Source: Micromonospora craterilacus (GTDB taxonomy: Bacteria > Actinomycetota > Actinomycetes > Mycobacteriales > Micromonosporaceae). Taken from it: 64,000 nucleotides of DNA. Within the stretch, counting starts at the first letter, position 1, and every line of letters starts with the position of its first letter. The translations under genes were made by a program, and so were the position numbers. A model generated the notes under the pieces. That model had not been told where the DNA came from and made no database searches. It was given only the letters and a program-made list of their open reading frames with translations. Shown here one piece after another: positions 56,211 through 64,000 of the stretch. The stretch covers positions 1-64,000 of the forward strand of contig NZ_POTY01000005.1 in assembly GCF_003236315.1 (NCBI RefSeq). The letters are read 5' to 3'.

Positions 56211-57533
56211 TCATACCTCGCGAGCGGTCAGCGACGGCTCGATCGGGGCCGCCGTGGCTTGGCGCAGGGCGGCCACGCGTCGCTCCCGAGGCGGTCCGGC
56301 GAGCAGGTGACCCCCGGCGGCCAGCAGCCCCAGCGCGCCGACCAGCAGCCAGTGCCCGTTGCCCCACTGTTGCAGGCTGAACCCGCCGAGTGTGGGTGCC
56401 ACGAACGACGCGGCCGGGAAGGCCAGGTAGAACACCGACTGGTAGCGGGCCCGCAGCGCGGGTGGCGCCAGGTCCGCGTTGATCTGTGCGTTGGGTGGCG
56501 CGGCCAGCATCGAGCCGACCGTCCAGACCACGCAGGCGCCCAGGTAGAACGCGAGGTCGTCGGCGACGGCGAGCGCGCCGAAGCCGATCGCGAGCAGGGC
56601 CGTGGAGAGGGCGAGCACGTGCGCCTTGCGGTGATGGTCGATGAGCCGGGGTACGAAGAGCTGTCCCAGCACGATCAGCACCCCGCCCAGCGCCACCACC
56701 ACGCCGTACGCCGAAGGTCCCAGCCCGTCCGCGCGCATCGCCAGCGGCATGATCGTCGAAGCCTGCATGGTCAGTACGGCCAGGACGAAGGTCAGCCCCA
56801 CGAAGGCCAGGAAGTGACGGTCGGCCAACGCGGTGTGCAACCCGGGCCGGCGCGGTTGGCGCCCGGCGGGGCGGGCGGCCTCGGGCTGCGCCGGAGGTCG
56901 CGCTGACCGGTGGGCGAGGGTCTCGGGCACCTTCCACGCGATGAGCACGGCGGTGGCCAGGGTGGCGGCGGCGTCCACCAGGAAGAGCGCGACGTAACTC
57001 GCCTCGGCCAGCAGGCCGGCCAGCAGTGAGGCCACCGCCATGCCAAGGTTGAACGCCCAGAACTGCAGGTTGAACGCGCGGGACCGGCGGTGTTCCGGCA
57101 CCACGTCGACGATCGCCGCGACGAAGGCCGGGCTCGGCATCGAGTGCGTGACGCCGACCAGCAGGGCGAGCAACGCGATAACGCCCAGCTGTTGGCTGAG
57201 CGCCAGCGCGACCATCAGGGCGGCGGTGGCCAGGTGCGCCGCCACCAGGGTCGACCGGCGTCCCCAACGGTCGGCCAGGACGCCCCCGAGCAGCACCCCG
57301 GCCGCGCCACCGGCACCGTAGGCGCCCACGACCACGCCGGCCAGCGACTCGCTGGCGCCGCGCGCGGCGGTCAGGTAGAGCGACAGGAAGAGCATCGCGA
57401 ACGCCCCGGCCCGGTTGATCAGCAGGCCGGCCCAGAGGTACCAGAAGGTGGCGGGCAGCCCGCCCGCGGTGTCGGCCAGCCAGCGACGTGGCGCGGCGGA
57501 CGCCCGGCGTTCGTGCTGCGCTGCGGCCCGCAC
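56211..57533 (-). CDS. MFS transporter (second of tandem pair)
   Basis: A 440-residue major facilitator superfamily exporter with twelve predicted transmembrane segments. The motif-A loop between helices 2 and 3 reads GGVLADRWGRRSTLVAAH (about residues 78-95). Substrate unknown; drug or metabolite export is typical for this group. It shares GGLPxTFWYLWxGxLINRxG at the N-terminus with the neighbour at 57609-58916, so they arose by duplication. GTG 57533 follows GGGAGG. An inverted repeat operator lies just upstream. Confidence 0.85.
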   Translation of the reverse strand: MRAAAQHERRASAAPRRWLADTAGGLPATFWYLWAGLLINRAGAFAMLFLSLYLTAARGASESLAGVVVGAYGAGGAAGVLLGGVLADRWGRRSTLVAAHLATAALMVALALSQQLGVIALLALLVGVTHSMPSPAFVAAIVDVVPEHRRSRAFNLQFWAFNLGMAVASLLAGLLAEASYVALFLVDAAATLATAVLIAWKVPETLAHRSARPPAQPEAARPAGRQPRRPGLHTALADRHFLAFVGLTFVLAVLTMQASTIMPLAMRADGLGPSAYGVVVALGGVLIVLGQLFVPRLIDHHRKAHVLALSTALLAIGFGALAVADDLAFYLGACVVWTVGSMLAAPPNAQINADLAPPALRARYQSVFYLAFPAASFVAPTLGGFSLQQWGNGHWLLVGALGLLAAGGHLLAGPPRERRVAALRQATAAPIEPSLTAREV

Positions 57534-57544
57534 CTGACCTCCCT

Positions 57545-57569
57545 GATCTGTTCGGTTACCTAACAGATC
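57545..57569. promoter_or_regulatory. Inverted repeat GATCTGTT-N9-AACAGATC upstream of MFS gene
   Basis: A perfect 8+8 bp inverted repeat, whose centre contains GGTTACC, lies 12 bp before the GTG start of the downstream MFS gene. It is a likely repressor site; no regulator gene is adjacent. Confidence 0.55.
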
Positions 57570-57608
57570 TTGCCGGAGCGGCGGAACCCCGCGCCGTCCG
57601 GGGAGTGG

Positions 57609-58916
57609 TCAGCCGCGGGTGGGCGCGACCGGCTCGGCCGCCTGCGGCGCGGCCGGCTGGGGTGCGGGCGACTGGACCGTCACCACCGGGGCGGCCCCGA
57701 CGGTACGCAGTTCGAGGGCGCGGCGCTCCCGCGCCGGTCCGGAGATCAGGTGGCCCACCGCCATCACCGCCCCGATCGCGGCGCAGCCGAGCCAGAGCGT
57801 GGCGTTGCCCGCCTGCTCGCGGACCAGGCCGCCGAGGATCGGCGCGATCGCCCCGGCCAGCTGCCAGGAGAGCGAGAAGACCCCCTGGTAGCGGCCGCGC
57901 AGCTCGCCGGGGGAGAGTTCGGCGATGAGGGTGGCGTTGGACGGCGAGTTGAGCATCTCGCCGAGTGTCCAGATCAGCACGGTGAGCCCGTAGAACCAGG
58001 CGACATCGGCGAACGCGGTCAGGCCGAAGCCGACGCCCACCACCACCGAGGCCAGGGCGAGCACGTGCGAACGGCTGCGTCCACGGATCAGCCGGGGTAC
58101 GAACAGCTGGCCGGCCACGATCAGGATGCCGTTGAGGGCGATCACCGACCCGTACATGGCGGGGCTCAGGCCCGAGTCGGCCATCGCGATCGGCAGCATC
58201 GAGATGTGCTGGAGGAAGACCAGCGCGCCGAGCAGGTTCAGCGTGACGAAACCCAGGTACACCCGGTCGGTCAGGATGGTGCGCAGCGCGCCGACCGGAG
58301 CACCGGTTGACCGCGTGCTGACGGTGATCGTGCGGGTTTCCTTCACCTTGACGAAGATGATCAACGCGGTGACCACCGTGGTCGAGGCGTTGACCACGAA
58401 GAGCAGCAGATAACCGGCCTGGGCGGCGAAACCGGCGAGCACGGCGGCGCAGGCGAAGCCGAGGTTGATCGCCCAGTAGTTGAGCGAGAAGGCGCGCAAC
58501 CGGTCCCGCTCGGGCACCACGTCGATCATCATGGCGCCGAACGCCGGGCGAGCCGCCTCGGCGAACAGGCCGAGCAGCAGCGCGCCCGCCGCGACCGTCC
58601 ACAGGTCACGGGCGAAGCCCATGGCGAGCATCATGGTCGCCGCGCCGAGATGCGAGGCGAGCAGGGTGGGCCGCCGCCCCCAGCGGTCGGTCAGCGTGCC
58701 GCCGGCGGTGGTGCCGACCGCGCCACCCACGCCCCAGGCGCCGAGCACCAGGCCCGCCTGGGTGGCGGAGAAGCCGCGCTCCTGGGTCAGGTAGATGGCG
58801 AGGAAGACGAGGACGAACGAGCCGAGCCGGTTGATCAGGGTGCCGGTCCAGAGGTACCAGAAGGTCTTCGGCAGCCCGCCCGTGGTGTCCCGGAACCAAC
58901 CCCGCATCGCGCGCAC
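57609..58916 (-). CDS. MFS transporter (first of tandem pair)
   Basis: A 435-residue MFS transporter, paralogue of the gene at 56211-57533. Motif A is [18 protein letters not shown] (about residues 62-79), and twelve hydrophobic segments are visible. The two proteins align along their length but have diverged substantially, so the duplication is old. The start may be GTG 58916 or an ATG three codons later. The 75-bp gap to the next MFS gene holds a palindrome, so the second copy may have its own promoter. Confidence 0.85.
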   Translation of the reverse strand: MRAMRGWFRDTTGGLPKTFWYLWTGTLINRLGSFVLVFLAIYLTQERGFSATQAGLVLGAWGVGGAVGTTAGGTLTDRWGRRPTLLASHLGAATMMLAMGFARDLWTVAAGALLLGLFAEAARPAFGAMMIDVVPERDRLRAFSLNYWAINLGFACAAVLAGFAAQAGYLLLFVVNASTTVVTALIIFVKVKETRTITVSTRSTGAPVGALRTILTDRVYLGFVTLNLLGALVFLQHISMLPIAMADSGLSPAMYGSVIALNGILIVAGQLFVPRLIRGRSRSHVLALASVVVGVGFGLTAFADVAWFYGLTVLIWTLGEMLNSPSNATLIAELSPGELRGRYQGVFSLSWQLAGAIAPILGGLVREQAGNATLWLGCAAIGAVMAVGHLISGPARERRALELRTVGAAPVVTVQSPAPQPAAPQAAEPVAPTRG

Positions 58917-59053
58917 GCCGGCGCCCCCGTTTCCGTAATGACTGAATATCTGGACGACCCTTACAACCTAGTGGCGCGCCGGAATCAAGGTCACGCCGAT
59001 TTCCACGTGGTGGTCGTCACGACCCTTCCCGCGCGTCCGGTCCGGCGTTGCGG

Positions 59054-59059
59054 CAGGAT
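59054..59059 (+). promoter_or_regulatory. -10 hexamer CAGGAT of phosphoglyceromutase gene
   Basis: CAGGAT is followed by 7 nt and ATG at 59067. AGGATG could instead act as a ribosome binding site. Confidence 0.4.
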
Positions 59060-59066
59060 GATCGGC

Positions 59067-59834
59067 ATGACAGCTAGCGAGGGGCCCACCGTCGGGACGC
59101 TGGTCCTGCTGCGGCACGGCGAGAGCGACTGGAACGCCAAGAACCTCTTCACCGGCTGGGTCGACGTCGACCTGACCGAGAAGGGGGAGAGCGAGGCGCG
59201 CCGCGGCGGTGAGCTGCTGCGCGAGCACAACCTGCTGCCGGACGTCGTGCACACCAGCGTGATGCGCCGCGCCATCCGCACCGCCGAGCTGGCCCTGAGC
59301 GCCGCCGACCGGCACTGGATCGCGGTGCGCCGGTCGTGGCGGCTCAACGAGCGCCACTACGGTGCCCTGCAGGGCAAGGACAAGAAGCAGACCCTGGACG
59401 AGTACGGCGAGGACCAGTTCATGCTCTGGCGCCGCTCGTACGACACGCCGCCCCCGCCGATCGCCGACGACGACGAGTGGTCGCAGGTGGGCGACCCCCG
59501 GTACGCGCTGCTGCCCACCGAGCTGATGCCGCGTACGGAGTGCCTCAAGGACGTCGTCGAGCGGATGCTGCCGTACTGGTACGACTCGATCGTGCCGGAC
59601 ATCCTGGCCGGCCGGACGGTGCTGGTGGCTGCGCACGGCAACTCGCTGCGGGCCCTGGTCAAGCACCTGGACCAGATCAGCGACGAGGCGATCGCGAAGC
59701 TCAACATTCCCACCGGGATCCCGCTGCGCTACGACCTGGACCCGCAGCTGCGCCCGCAGACCCTGGGCGGCACCTACCTCGACCCGGAGGCCGCCAAGAC
59801 GGCCGCCGCCGCAGTGGCCAACCAGGGCCGCTGA
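59067..59834 (+). CDS. gpmA: 2,3-bisphosphoglycerate-dependent phosphoglycerate mutase
   Basis: A 255-residue glycolytic enzyme interconverting 3- and 2-phosphoglycerate. The catalytic phosphohistidine is in [12 protein letters not shown] (about residues 12-23). ERHYGALQG and the second histidine in [13 protein letters not shown] are conserved. ATG 59067 fits the family start; the open frame extends upstream to 58650 without homology. The order mshA, YbjN, gpm, senX3, regX3 matches mycobacteria. A strong terminator follows. Confidence 0.94.
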   Translation: MTASEGPTVGTLVLLRHGESDWNAKNLFTGWVDVDLTEKGESEARRGGELLREHNLLPDVVHTSVMRRAIRTAELALSAADRHWIAVRRSWRLNERHYGALQGKDKKQTLDEYGEDQFMLWRRSYDTPPPPIADDDEWSQVGDPRYALLPTELMPRTECLKDVVERMLPYWYDSIVPDILAGRTVLVAAHGNSLRALVKHLDQISDEAIAKLNIPTGIPLRYDLDPQLRPQTLGGTYLDPEAAKTAAAAVANQGR

Positions 59835-59855
59835 CCGGCCGACGCTTGTTAAGAG

Positions 59856-59893
59856 GGGCCCCCTGCTATACGCCAGGCGTTAACAGGGGGCCC
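59856..59893. terminator. Bidirectional terminator, GGGCCCCCTG arms
   Basis: GGGCCCCCTGCTATACGCC pairs imperfectly with GGCGTTAACAGGGGGCCC. It lies between the convergent gpmA and phoU genes and belongs to the same sequence family as 4878-4915. Confidence 0.75.
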
Positions 59894-59904
59894 GTCCTTG
59901 CGCC

Positions 59905-60555
59905 TCAGGCGGGGGTTACGGGTTCGCCGGTGATCAGGTAGACCACGTGCTCGGCGCTGTTCACGGCGTGGTCGGCGAACCGTTCGTAGAAGCGGCCGAG
60001 CAGGGTGGCGTCGATGGCGGTCTCCACCCCGTACGGCCAGTCCTCGCCGAGCAGCACCCCGAACAGGCCCTTGTGCAGCTCGTCCATCGCGTCGTCGTCG
60101 CTGTCCAGCTCGGCGGCGAGGTCGACGTCGGGGTGGGCCAGCACCGCGGCGATCTTCTCGGCCATCCGGTCGGCGATGGACGCCATGTCGGTGAAGACCG
60201 GCCGCAGCTCCGCCGGTACGGCGGGCGACGGGTGCCGGCGCAGCGCGGTCTTGGCGACGTGGTCGGCCAGGTCGCCCATCCGCTCCAGGTCGGCGGCGAC
60301 GTGCAGCGCGGTGATCATGGCACGCAGGTCGGAGGCGACCGGTGCCTGGCGGGCCAGCAGGTCGCAGACCCGCTCCTCCACCTGCCGGTAGAGTTCGTCG
60401 ATCTCGGCGTCCCGCTCGATCACCGTCTCGGCCGCCCGGCGGTCTGCGGTGAGCAGGGCCCGCGTCGCCTGCCGCAGCGCCGCCCGTACGCCTTCGGCCA
60501 TCTCGACCAGTAACTGGCTGACGGCCTGAAGTTCGGCCCGGAACTCGTCGCGCAT
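59905..60555 (-). CDS. phoU: Phosphate signalling regulator PhoU
   Basis: A 216-residue PhoU made of two three-helix bundles. Each has the metal-binding pattern: ERDAEIDELYRQVEERV and HVAADLERMGDLADHVAKTAL, then DDDAMDELHKGLF and RFYERFADHAVNSAEHVVYLITG. It transmits phosphate status from the transporter to the SenX3/PhoR kinase. ATG 60555 (MRDEFRAEL) is the family start; the frame is open to 60675. It is divergent from senX3 across PHO boxes. Confidence 0.93.
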   Translation of the reverse strand: MRDEFRAELQAVSQLLVEMAEGVRAALRQATRALLTADRRAAETVIERDAEIDELYRQVEERVCDLLARQAPVASDLRAMITALHVAADLERMGDLADHVAKTALRRHPSPAVPAELRPVFTDMASIADRMAEKIAAVLAHPDVDLAAELDSDDDAMDELHKGLFGVLLGEDWPYGVETAIDATLLGRFYERFADHAVNSAEHVVYLITGEPVTPA

Positions 60556-60646
60556 TCTCACGTCCTGTGGGGTCGGGGCCGGCGACCGGGCCGGCGAGGC
60601 TTTGCGCAGGTACGCCGCACAAACTAGGGCTCGCGGGCGGACCGGA

Positions 60647-60685
60647 GGTGAACGCCGGTGAACTACACCGGACACGGAGGTGAAC
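60647..60685. promoter_or_regulatory. PHO-box repeats between phoU and senX3
   Basis: GGTGAAC occurs at 60647, 60657 and 60679 (GTTCACC on the other strand), spaced 10 and 22 bp. This matches the 11-bp repeat layout of Streptomyces PHO boxes found in the phoU-phoRP interval, so autoregulation by RegX3 is likely. Confidence 0.72.
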
Positions 60686-60745
60686 TTTCCCGGAAGTGAG
60701 AGTCCTTCGTCCTGGTCTGGGCGGTACCCCGGTAAACAATGACCC

Positions 60746-60751
60746 TACGAT
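60746..60751 (+). promoter_or_regulatory. -10 hexamer TACGAT, leaderless senX3
   Basis: TACGAT is followed by 6 nt and GTG at 60758. It lies 61 bp downstream of the last PHO-box unit. Confidence 0.5.
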
Positions 60752-60757
60752 CACCGA

Positions 60758-62047
60758 GTGACGTGGGCGGTGACGGTGGGTGTGGCCGCGGCCCTGGTGG
60801 CCGGGCTGGTCGCCGGCCTGTGGCTGCCCCGGATCATCCCGGCGGCACGCCGGCGGGCCGGCTCCAGCGGGAGCGGGCGGGCCAGCTTCGGGTTCGGTAA
60901 GGGGAGGCTCGCGATCGCCGAGAAAGAGCAGGTCGGGCTCGGCCGCCGTGCGATCGACTCGCTGCGTGCGGGCGTGGTGGTGCTCGACCCGGAGGACGTG
61001 CCGGTACTCGTTAACCCGGCGGCTCGGGCGATGGGGCTGCTGCGCACCGGTGGCCAACCGGGCTCGATCACCGCGCATCCGTTGATCCGTACCCTGGCCG
61101 GGCAGGTGCGCCGCACCGGCGTGCGCCGCGAGATCGAGCTGGACCTGCCCCGGGGGCGCGACAACGCGGGGGAGAACCCGCTCGGCGTGCACCTGCGGGC
61201 GATGGGGCTGGGTAGCGGCTACATCGCGGTGGAAGCGGCCGACGTGACCGAGTCGCACCGGCTGGCCCGGGTCCGCCGCGACTTCGTGGCCAACGTGAGT
61301 CACGAGCTGAAGACCCCGATCGGCGCGCTGCAACTGCTCGCCGAGGCGTTGCTCGACGCCACCGAGCCGGCCGGTGAAGGGCGGTCCGACCTCTCCGAGG
61401 ACGTGGTCGCGGCCCGCCGGTTCGCCGAACGCATCCAGCACGAGTCGACCCGGTTGGGGCGGTTGGTGCAGGAGTTGCTGGAACTGACTCGGCTCCAGGG
61501 CGCCGAGCCGCAACCGGCCCCGGAACCGGTCGCGGTGGACTGGGTGATCTCCGAGGTGGTGGACCGCACCCGGACCGCCGCCACCGCCCGTCGGATCGAG
61601 GTGACGGTCGAGGCCGAGCGGGGACTCACCGTCTACGGCAGCGACAGCCAACTGGCCACGGCGGTGGCGAACCTGGTGGAGAACGCCGTCAACTACTCCG
61701 GCGAGGACACCACGGTACGTATCACCGCCCGCTCCACCGACGAACACGTCGAGATCGCCGTGGCGGACCAGGGCATCGGTATCGCCCCCACCGACGTGGA
61801 CCGGATCTTCGAGCGGTTCTACCGGGCCGACCAGGCCCGCTCCCGATCGACCGGTGGCACCGGCCTGGGCCTCGCGATCGTCAAGCACATCGCGAGCAAC
61901 CATGGCGGCCGGGTGGATGTGGCGAGCACTCTTGGTGGGGGGTCGACGTTCACCCTCCGGCTGCCCGCCAGCCCTCCGGACGACCTCCTGGCGACACTGC
62001 CGTCAGCTGGGATCGAGGCCGGTCCGGCCGAGCTCCGGCAGGTCTGA
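60758..62047 (+). CDS. senX3: Phosphate-responsive sensor histidine kinase (SenX3/PhoR-like)
   Basis: A 429-residue kinase. One or two N-terminal membrane segments (residues about 4-28) are followed by a PAS-like region (about 65-165), then HisKA with phospho-acceptor His182 (NVSHELKTPIGAL). The HATPase domain has ENAVNYSGE (N box), VADQGIGIAP, FERFYRADQARS and GTGLGLAIVKHI. With RegX3 it forms the phosphate-starvation two-component system. It is divergent from phoU. The pair lies in the same context as in mycobacteria, where it is called SenX3-RegX3. Confidence 0.92.
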   Translation: MTWAVTVGVAAALVAGLVAGLWLPRIIPAARRRAGSSGSGRASFGFGKGRLAIAEKEQVGLGRRAIDSLRAGVVVLDPEDVPVLVNPAARAMGLLRTGGQPGSITAHPLIRTLAGQVRRTGVRREIELDLPRGRDNAGENPLGVHLRAMGLGSGYIAVEAADVTESHRLARVRRDFVANVSHELKTPIGALQLLAEALLDATEPAGEGRSDLSEDVVAARRFAERIQHESTRLGRLVQELLELTRLQGAEPQPAPEPVAVDWVISEVVDRTRTAATARRIEVTVEAERGLTVYGSDSQLATAVANLVENAVNYSGEDTTVRITARSTDEHVEIAVADQGIGIAPTDVDRIFERFYRADQARSRSTGGTGLGLAIVKHIASNHGGRVDVASTLGGGSTFTLRLPASPPDDLLATLPSAGIEAGPAELRQV

Positions 62048-62105
62048 CCGCATATGGATCAGGCCGGGCTCCGCCCGGTCCGACCCGAAAGGAAAGGAAA
62101 CGCCG

Positions 62106-62789
62106 TTGAGCCGCGTTCTGGTGGTCGAGGACGAGGAATCGTTCTCCGACGCCCTGTCATACATGCTCCGCAAGGAGGGGTTCGAGGTGTCCGTGGCCGC
62201 CACGGGCACGTCGGCTCTCACCGAGTTCGACCGGACCGGCGCCGACATCGTGCTGCTCGACCTGATGCTGCCAGAGATGTCCGGCACCGAGGTGTGCCGG
62301 CAGTTGCGGCAGCGTTCGCACGTGCCGATCATCATGGTCACCGCGCGGGACAGCGAGATCGACAAGGTGGTCGGCCTGGAGATCGGTGCCGACGACTACG
62401 TCACCAAGCCGTACTCGCCCCGGGAGTTGGTGGCCCGGATCCGGGCCGTGCTGCGCCGGCAGAGCCCCGAGGCGACCGAGTCGGGGGTGCCGACGCTGGC
62501 CGCCGGGCCGGTCCGGATGGACATCGAGCGGCACGTGGTGACCGTCGACGGGGGCGCGGTGCAGCTGCCGCTCAAGGAGTTCGAGCTGCTGGAACTGCTG
62601 CTGCGGAACGCGGGCCGGGTGCTGACCCGTGGGCAGCTGATCGACCGGGTCTGGGGCGCCGACTACGTGGGCGACACCAAGACGCTGGACGTGCACGTCA
62701 AGCGCCTGCGGTCCAAGATCGAGCCGGAGCCGTCCACCCCGCGCCACATCGTCACCGTGCGCGGTCTCGGCTACAAGTTCGAGCCCTGA
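62106..62789 (+). CDS. regX3: Phosphate-responsive response regulator (RegX3/PhoP-like)
   Basis: A 227-residue OmpR-type response regulator. The receiver has acidic Glu8/Asp9/Glu10 (VVEDEES), phospho-acceptor Asp52 (LLDLMLPEMSG) and Lys in YVTKPYSP. The winged helix ends HVKRLRSKIEP and VRGLGYKFEP. The start is TTG 62106, preceded by a purine-rich stretch AAAGGAAAGGAAA; no ATG or GTG fits better. Fifty-eight bases with a small GCCCGG hairpin separate it from senX3. It is expected to bind the PHO boxes at 60.65 and 3.08 kb. Confidence 0.92.
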   Translation: MSRVLVVEDEESFSDALSYMLRKEGFEVSVAATGTSALTEFDRTGADIVLLDLMLPEMSGTEVCRQLRQRSHVPIIMVTARDSEIDKVVGLEIGADDYVTKPYSPRELVARIRAVLRRQSPEATESGVPTLAAGPVRMDIERHVVTVDGGAVQLPLKEFELLELLLRNAGRVLTRGQLIDRVWGADYVGDTKTLDVHVKRLRSKIEPEPSTPRHIVTVRGLGYKFEP

Positions 62790-62921
62790 TCCGCGCCACC
62801 GCAGCCACGCCTGAGCTGCACGTCGCAAAGTTTGCGCAGCGCAGCCAGCGTTCACGCTCGTCATCGAGTCGTAGTGTCATGGCCCATTGGTGGACGCTGC
62901 TACCAAGATCGCGCTGAGTTG

Positions 62922-63731
62922 TCAGTTCGGGTCGGCGGGATGGGGGGCGACCATGCCCTGGCGGACCCGTTCGCCGCACAGCTCGGCGAGCTTGGCGTAC
63001 GCGGCCGGGCCGACGAGTGCGGTCAGCTCCGGACCGTACGAGAGGTACATCGGCTCGGTGCCGACGTGCGCGTCCGTGGAGGAGGTGCACCACCAGTCGA
63101 GGTCGTGCCCGCCGGCGCCCCAGCCCCGCCGGTCGAACTCGGCCAGCGTGGAGACCAGCACCTTCGTGTTGTCCGGCCGCTTCACCCACTCCTGATCCCG
63201 CCGGACCGGCAGCTGCCAGCACACGTCCGGCTTGTACTCCAGCGGGTGCACCCCGTCGCGCAGCGCCTGGGCGTGCAGCGCGCACCCGCCGCCGCCCGGA
63301 AAATCGGCGTCGTTGAGGAAGACGCACGGGCCGTCGGAGTCCTGGGTGGCGGTGCGTCGCGCCGGGTTCTTGCCGTCCACGGTGTCGTTCTCGGTCCAGT
63401 TCTTGAAGCCGCGGCGGAAGTGCTGCCAGTTCGCCGGGGTCAGCCGCTTCACCGCGGTACGGACCCGCTTCTCGTCGTCGGAGTCGGTGAAGAACGCGCC
63501 GTGCGAGCAGCAGCCGTCGGCGGAGCGCCCGGCGATGATGCCGTGGCAGCCACGGCCGAAGACGCAGGTCCACCGGGACAGCAGCCAGGTGAGGTCGGCC
63601 CGGACCAGGTGCCGTTCGTCCGCCGGGTCGACGAATTCGATCCACTCCCGGGGGAAGTCCAGCGGCACCTCGCGGCTGCGCGGATCCGCCGGGTCGTCCA
63701 CGAGTACGCGGAGTTCGATCTGACCTGTCAC
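62922..63731 (-). CDS. Cysteine-rich protein of the Rv0495c type
   Basis: A 269-residue cytoplasmic protein rich in cysteine. [10 protein letters not shown] (Cys56, Cys62), GCCSHGAFF (Cys74, Cys75), GPCVFLND (Cys136), GGGCALHAQ (Cys150) and DVCWQLP (Cys171) could bind zinc or an iron-sulfur cluster, as in YkgJ/DUF3109-like proteins. Gene order next to ppx matches Rv0495c in M. tuberculosis. The biochemical function is not something I can assign. GTG 63731 has TACCCT 7 nt upstream and agrees with the start of homology. Confidence 0.72.
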   Translation of the reverse strand: MTGQIELRVLVDDPADPRSREVPLDFPREWIEFVDPADERHLVRADLTWLLSRWTCVFGRGCHGIIAGRSADGCCSHGAFFTDSDDEKRVRTAVKRLTPANWQHFRRGFKNWTENDTVDGKNPARRTATQDSDGPCVFLNDADFPGGGGCALHAQALRDGVHPLEYKPDVCWQLPVRRDQEWVKRPDNTKVLVSTLAEFDRRGWGAGGHDLDWWCTSSTDAHVGTEPMYLSYGPELTALVGPAAYAKLAELCGERVRQGMVAPHPADPN

Positions 63732-63738
63732 CCGGCCC

Positions 63739-63744
63739 AGGGTA
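63739..63744 (-). promoter_or_regulatory. -10 hexamer TACCCT of the cysteine-rich protein gene
   Basis: TACCCT on the minus strand ends 7 nt before GTG 63731. It is 47 bp from the divergent ppx -10 hexamer. Confidence 0.5.
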
Positions 63745-63791
63745 CGCGCGGTGTGCCGGGCAGGTCGGTGAGTGACGCGAACCGGTTGGCC

Positions 63792-63797
63792 TAGGGT
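63792..63797 (+). promoter_or_regulatory. -10 hexamer TAGGGT, leaderless ppx
   Basis: TAGGGT is followed by 7 nt and ATG at 63805. Confidence 0.55.
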
Positions 63798-63804
63798 GCT
63801 CACC

Positions 63805-64000
63805 ATGCGACTGGGTGTCCTCGACGTCGGTTCGAACACGGTGCATCTGCTGGTGGTCGACGCCCACCGCGGGGCGCACCCGTGGCCGGCGCACTCGGAG
63901 AAGGCGGTGCTGCGGCTCGCCGAGCAGCTCGGCCCGGACGGAGCGCTCCGCGAGGCCGGCGCGGACGCCCTGGTCAAGGCGGTCAGCGCGGCCCGGACCT
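63805..64000 (+). CDS. Ppx/GppA exopolyphosphatase, 5' part only
   Basis: The first 65 codons of an exopolyphosphatase/guanosine pentaphosphatase family gene; the rest lies beyond the right edge. [20 protein letters not shown] is the phosphate-1 motif of the actin-like ATPase fold in this family. ATG is 7 nt after TAGGGT. It would degrade polyphosphate or pppGpp, linking it to the nearby phosphate regulators and to ppk2 at 2.2 kb. Gene order matches Rv0496. Confidence 0.85.
   Translation, partial: MRLGVLDVGSNTVHLLVVDAHRGAHPWPAHSEKAVLRLAEQLGPDGALREAGADALVKAVSAART

Noticed and set aside
55963-56310. Plus-strand 115-codon ORF in the intergenic region
   Set aside because: Arg/Ser-rich composition, no ribosome binding site, overlaps the MFS gene end and its terminator on the other strand.
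1-64000. tRNA, rRNA, insertion sequences or prophage genes
   Set aside because: I looked for TPsiC-like GGTTCGA stems, transposase or integrase motifs and long terminal inverted repeats and found none; short tRNAs could still be missed by eye.

Overview
The window is chromosomal DNA of a high-GC actinobacterium, most likely a Micromonosporaceae member (Micromonospora or Salinispora type). Evidence: strong third-position GC, frequent GTG starts, both mycothiol genes mshA and mshD, GlnR, a DUF47-Pit pair, an HbhA-like protein, and a cysteine-rich leader peptide before a sulfurtransferase. From 29.6 kb to the right edge, gene order matches in outline the Mycobacterium tuberculosis block Rv0474 to Rv0496: XRE regulator, HbhA, DUF2516, ..., murB, ..., SDR, mshA, YbjN, ..., phosphoglyceromutase, senX3, regX3, a Cys-rich protein and ppx. 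Lineage-specific blocks are inserted, notably 32.4-49.8 kb. I saw no tRNA, rRNA, insertion sequence, prophage or CRISPR array.

Layout. 1-5 kb: DinG-like helicase (3' end outside the window), DUF402, PPK2, then DUF47-Pit phosphate uptake behind three PHO-box repeats. 5-14 kb: oxidoreductase, NUDIX, mshD behind a chain of overlapping mini-ORFs, polysaccharide deacetylase, glnR, two envelope proteins, and a cysteine leader with sulfurtransferase and DUF1416. 14-26 kb: a giant secreted subtilisin-Kelch protein with a divergent regulator, glycogen-debranching-like enzyme, small conserved proteins around a symmetric bidirectional promoter, aminotransferase IV, Fur and YgfZ. 26-35 kb: BKACE enzyme, class 3 asparaginase, XRE-HbhA-DUF2516, tRNA editing protein, and a CGNR regulator facing a VOC protein across a palindromic operator. 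35-43 kb: an ABC transporter, two-component system and WYL regulator operon, EI24, macro domain and double GNAT. 43-49 kb: a complete beta-glucoside uptake operon with LacI operators. 49-64 kb: murB, mshA, YbjN, a histone H1-like fusion protein, two tandem MFS exporters, phosphoglyceromutase, phoU facing senX3-regX3 across PHO boxes, a Cys-rich protein and the 5' end of ppx.

How the genes work together. Phosphate genes sit at both ends. RegX3 (PhoP-like) encoded at 62 kb is the natural regulator of the PHO boxes at 60.65 kb and at 3.08 kb. PPK2 and Ppx handle polyphosphate. MshA and MshD catalyse the first and last dedicated steps of mycothiol synthesis, and a protein of the family that includes mycothiol-dependent maleylpyruvate isomerase lies near mshA. 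The sugar operon (binding protein, two permeases, GH1 beta-glucosidase, LacI) imports and hydrolyses an oligosaccharide such as cellobiose.

A recurrent feature is start codons preceded by a -10-like hexamer (TAnnnT type) ending 6-8 nt before ATG or GTG with no Shine-Dalgarno sequence. I count more than twenty such putatively leaderless starts and used them to choose starts. Genes inside operons usually overlap by ATGA or GTGA. Functional names come from reading motifs by eye; no database search was possible.
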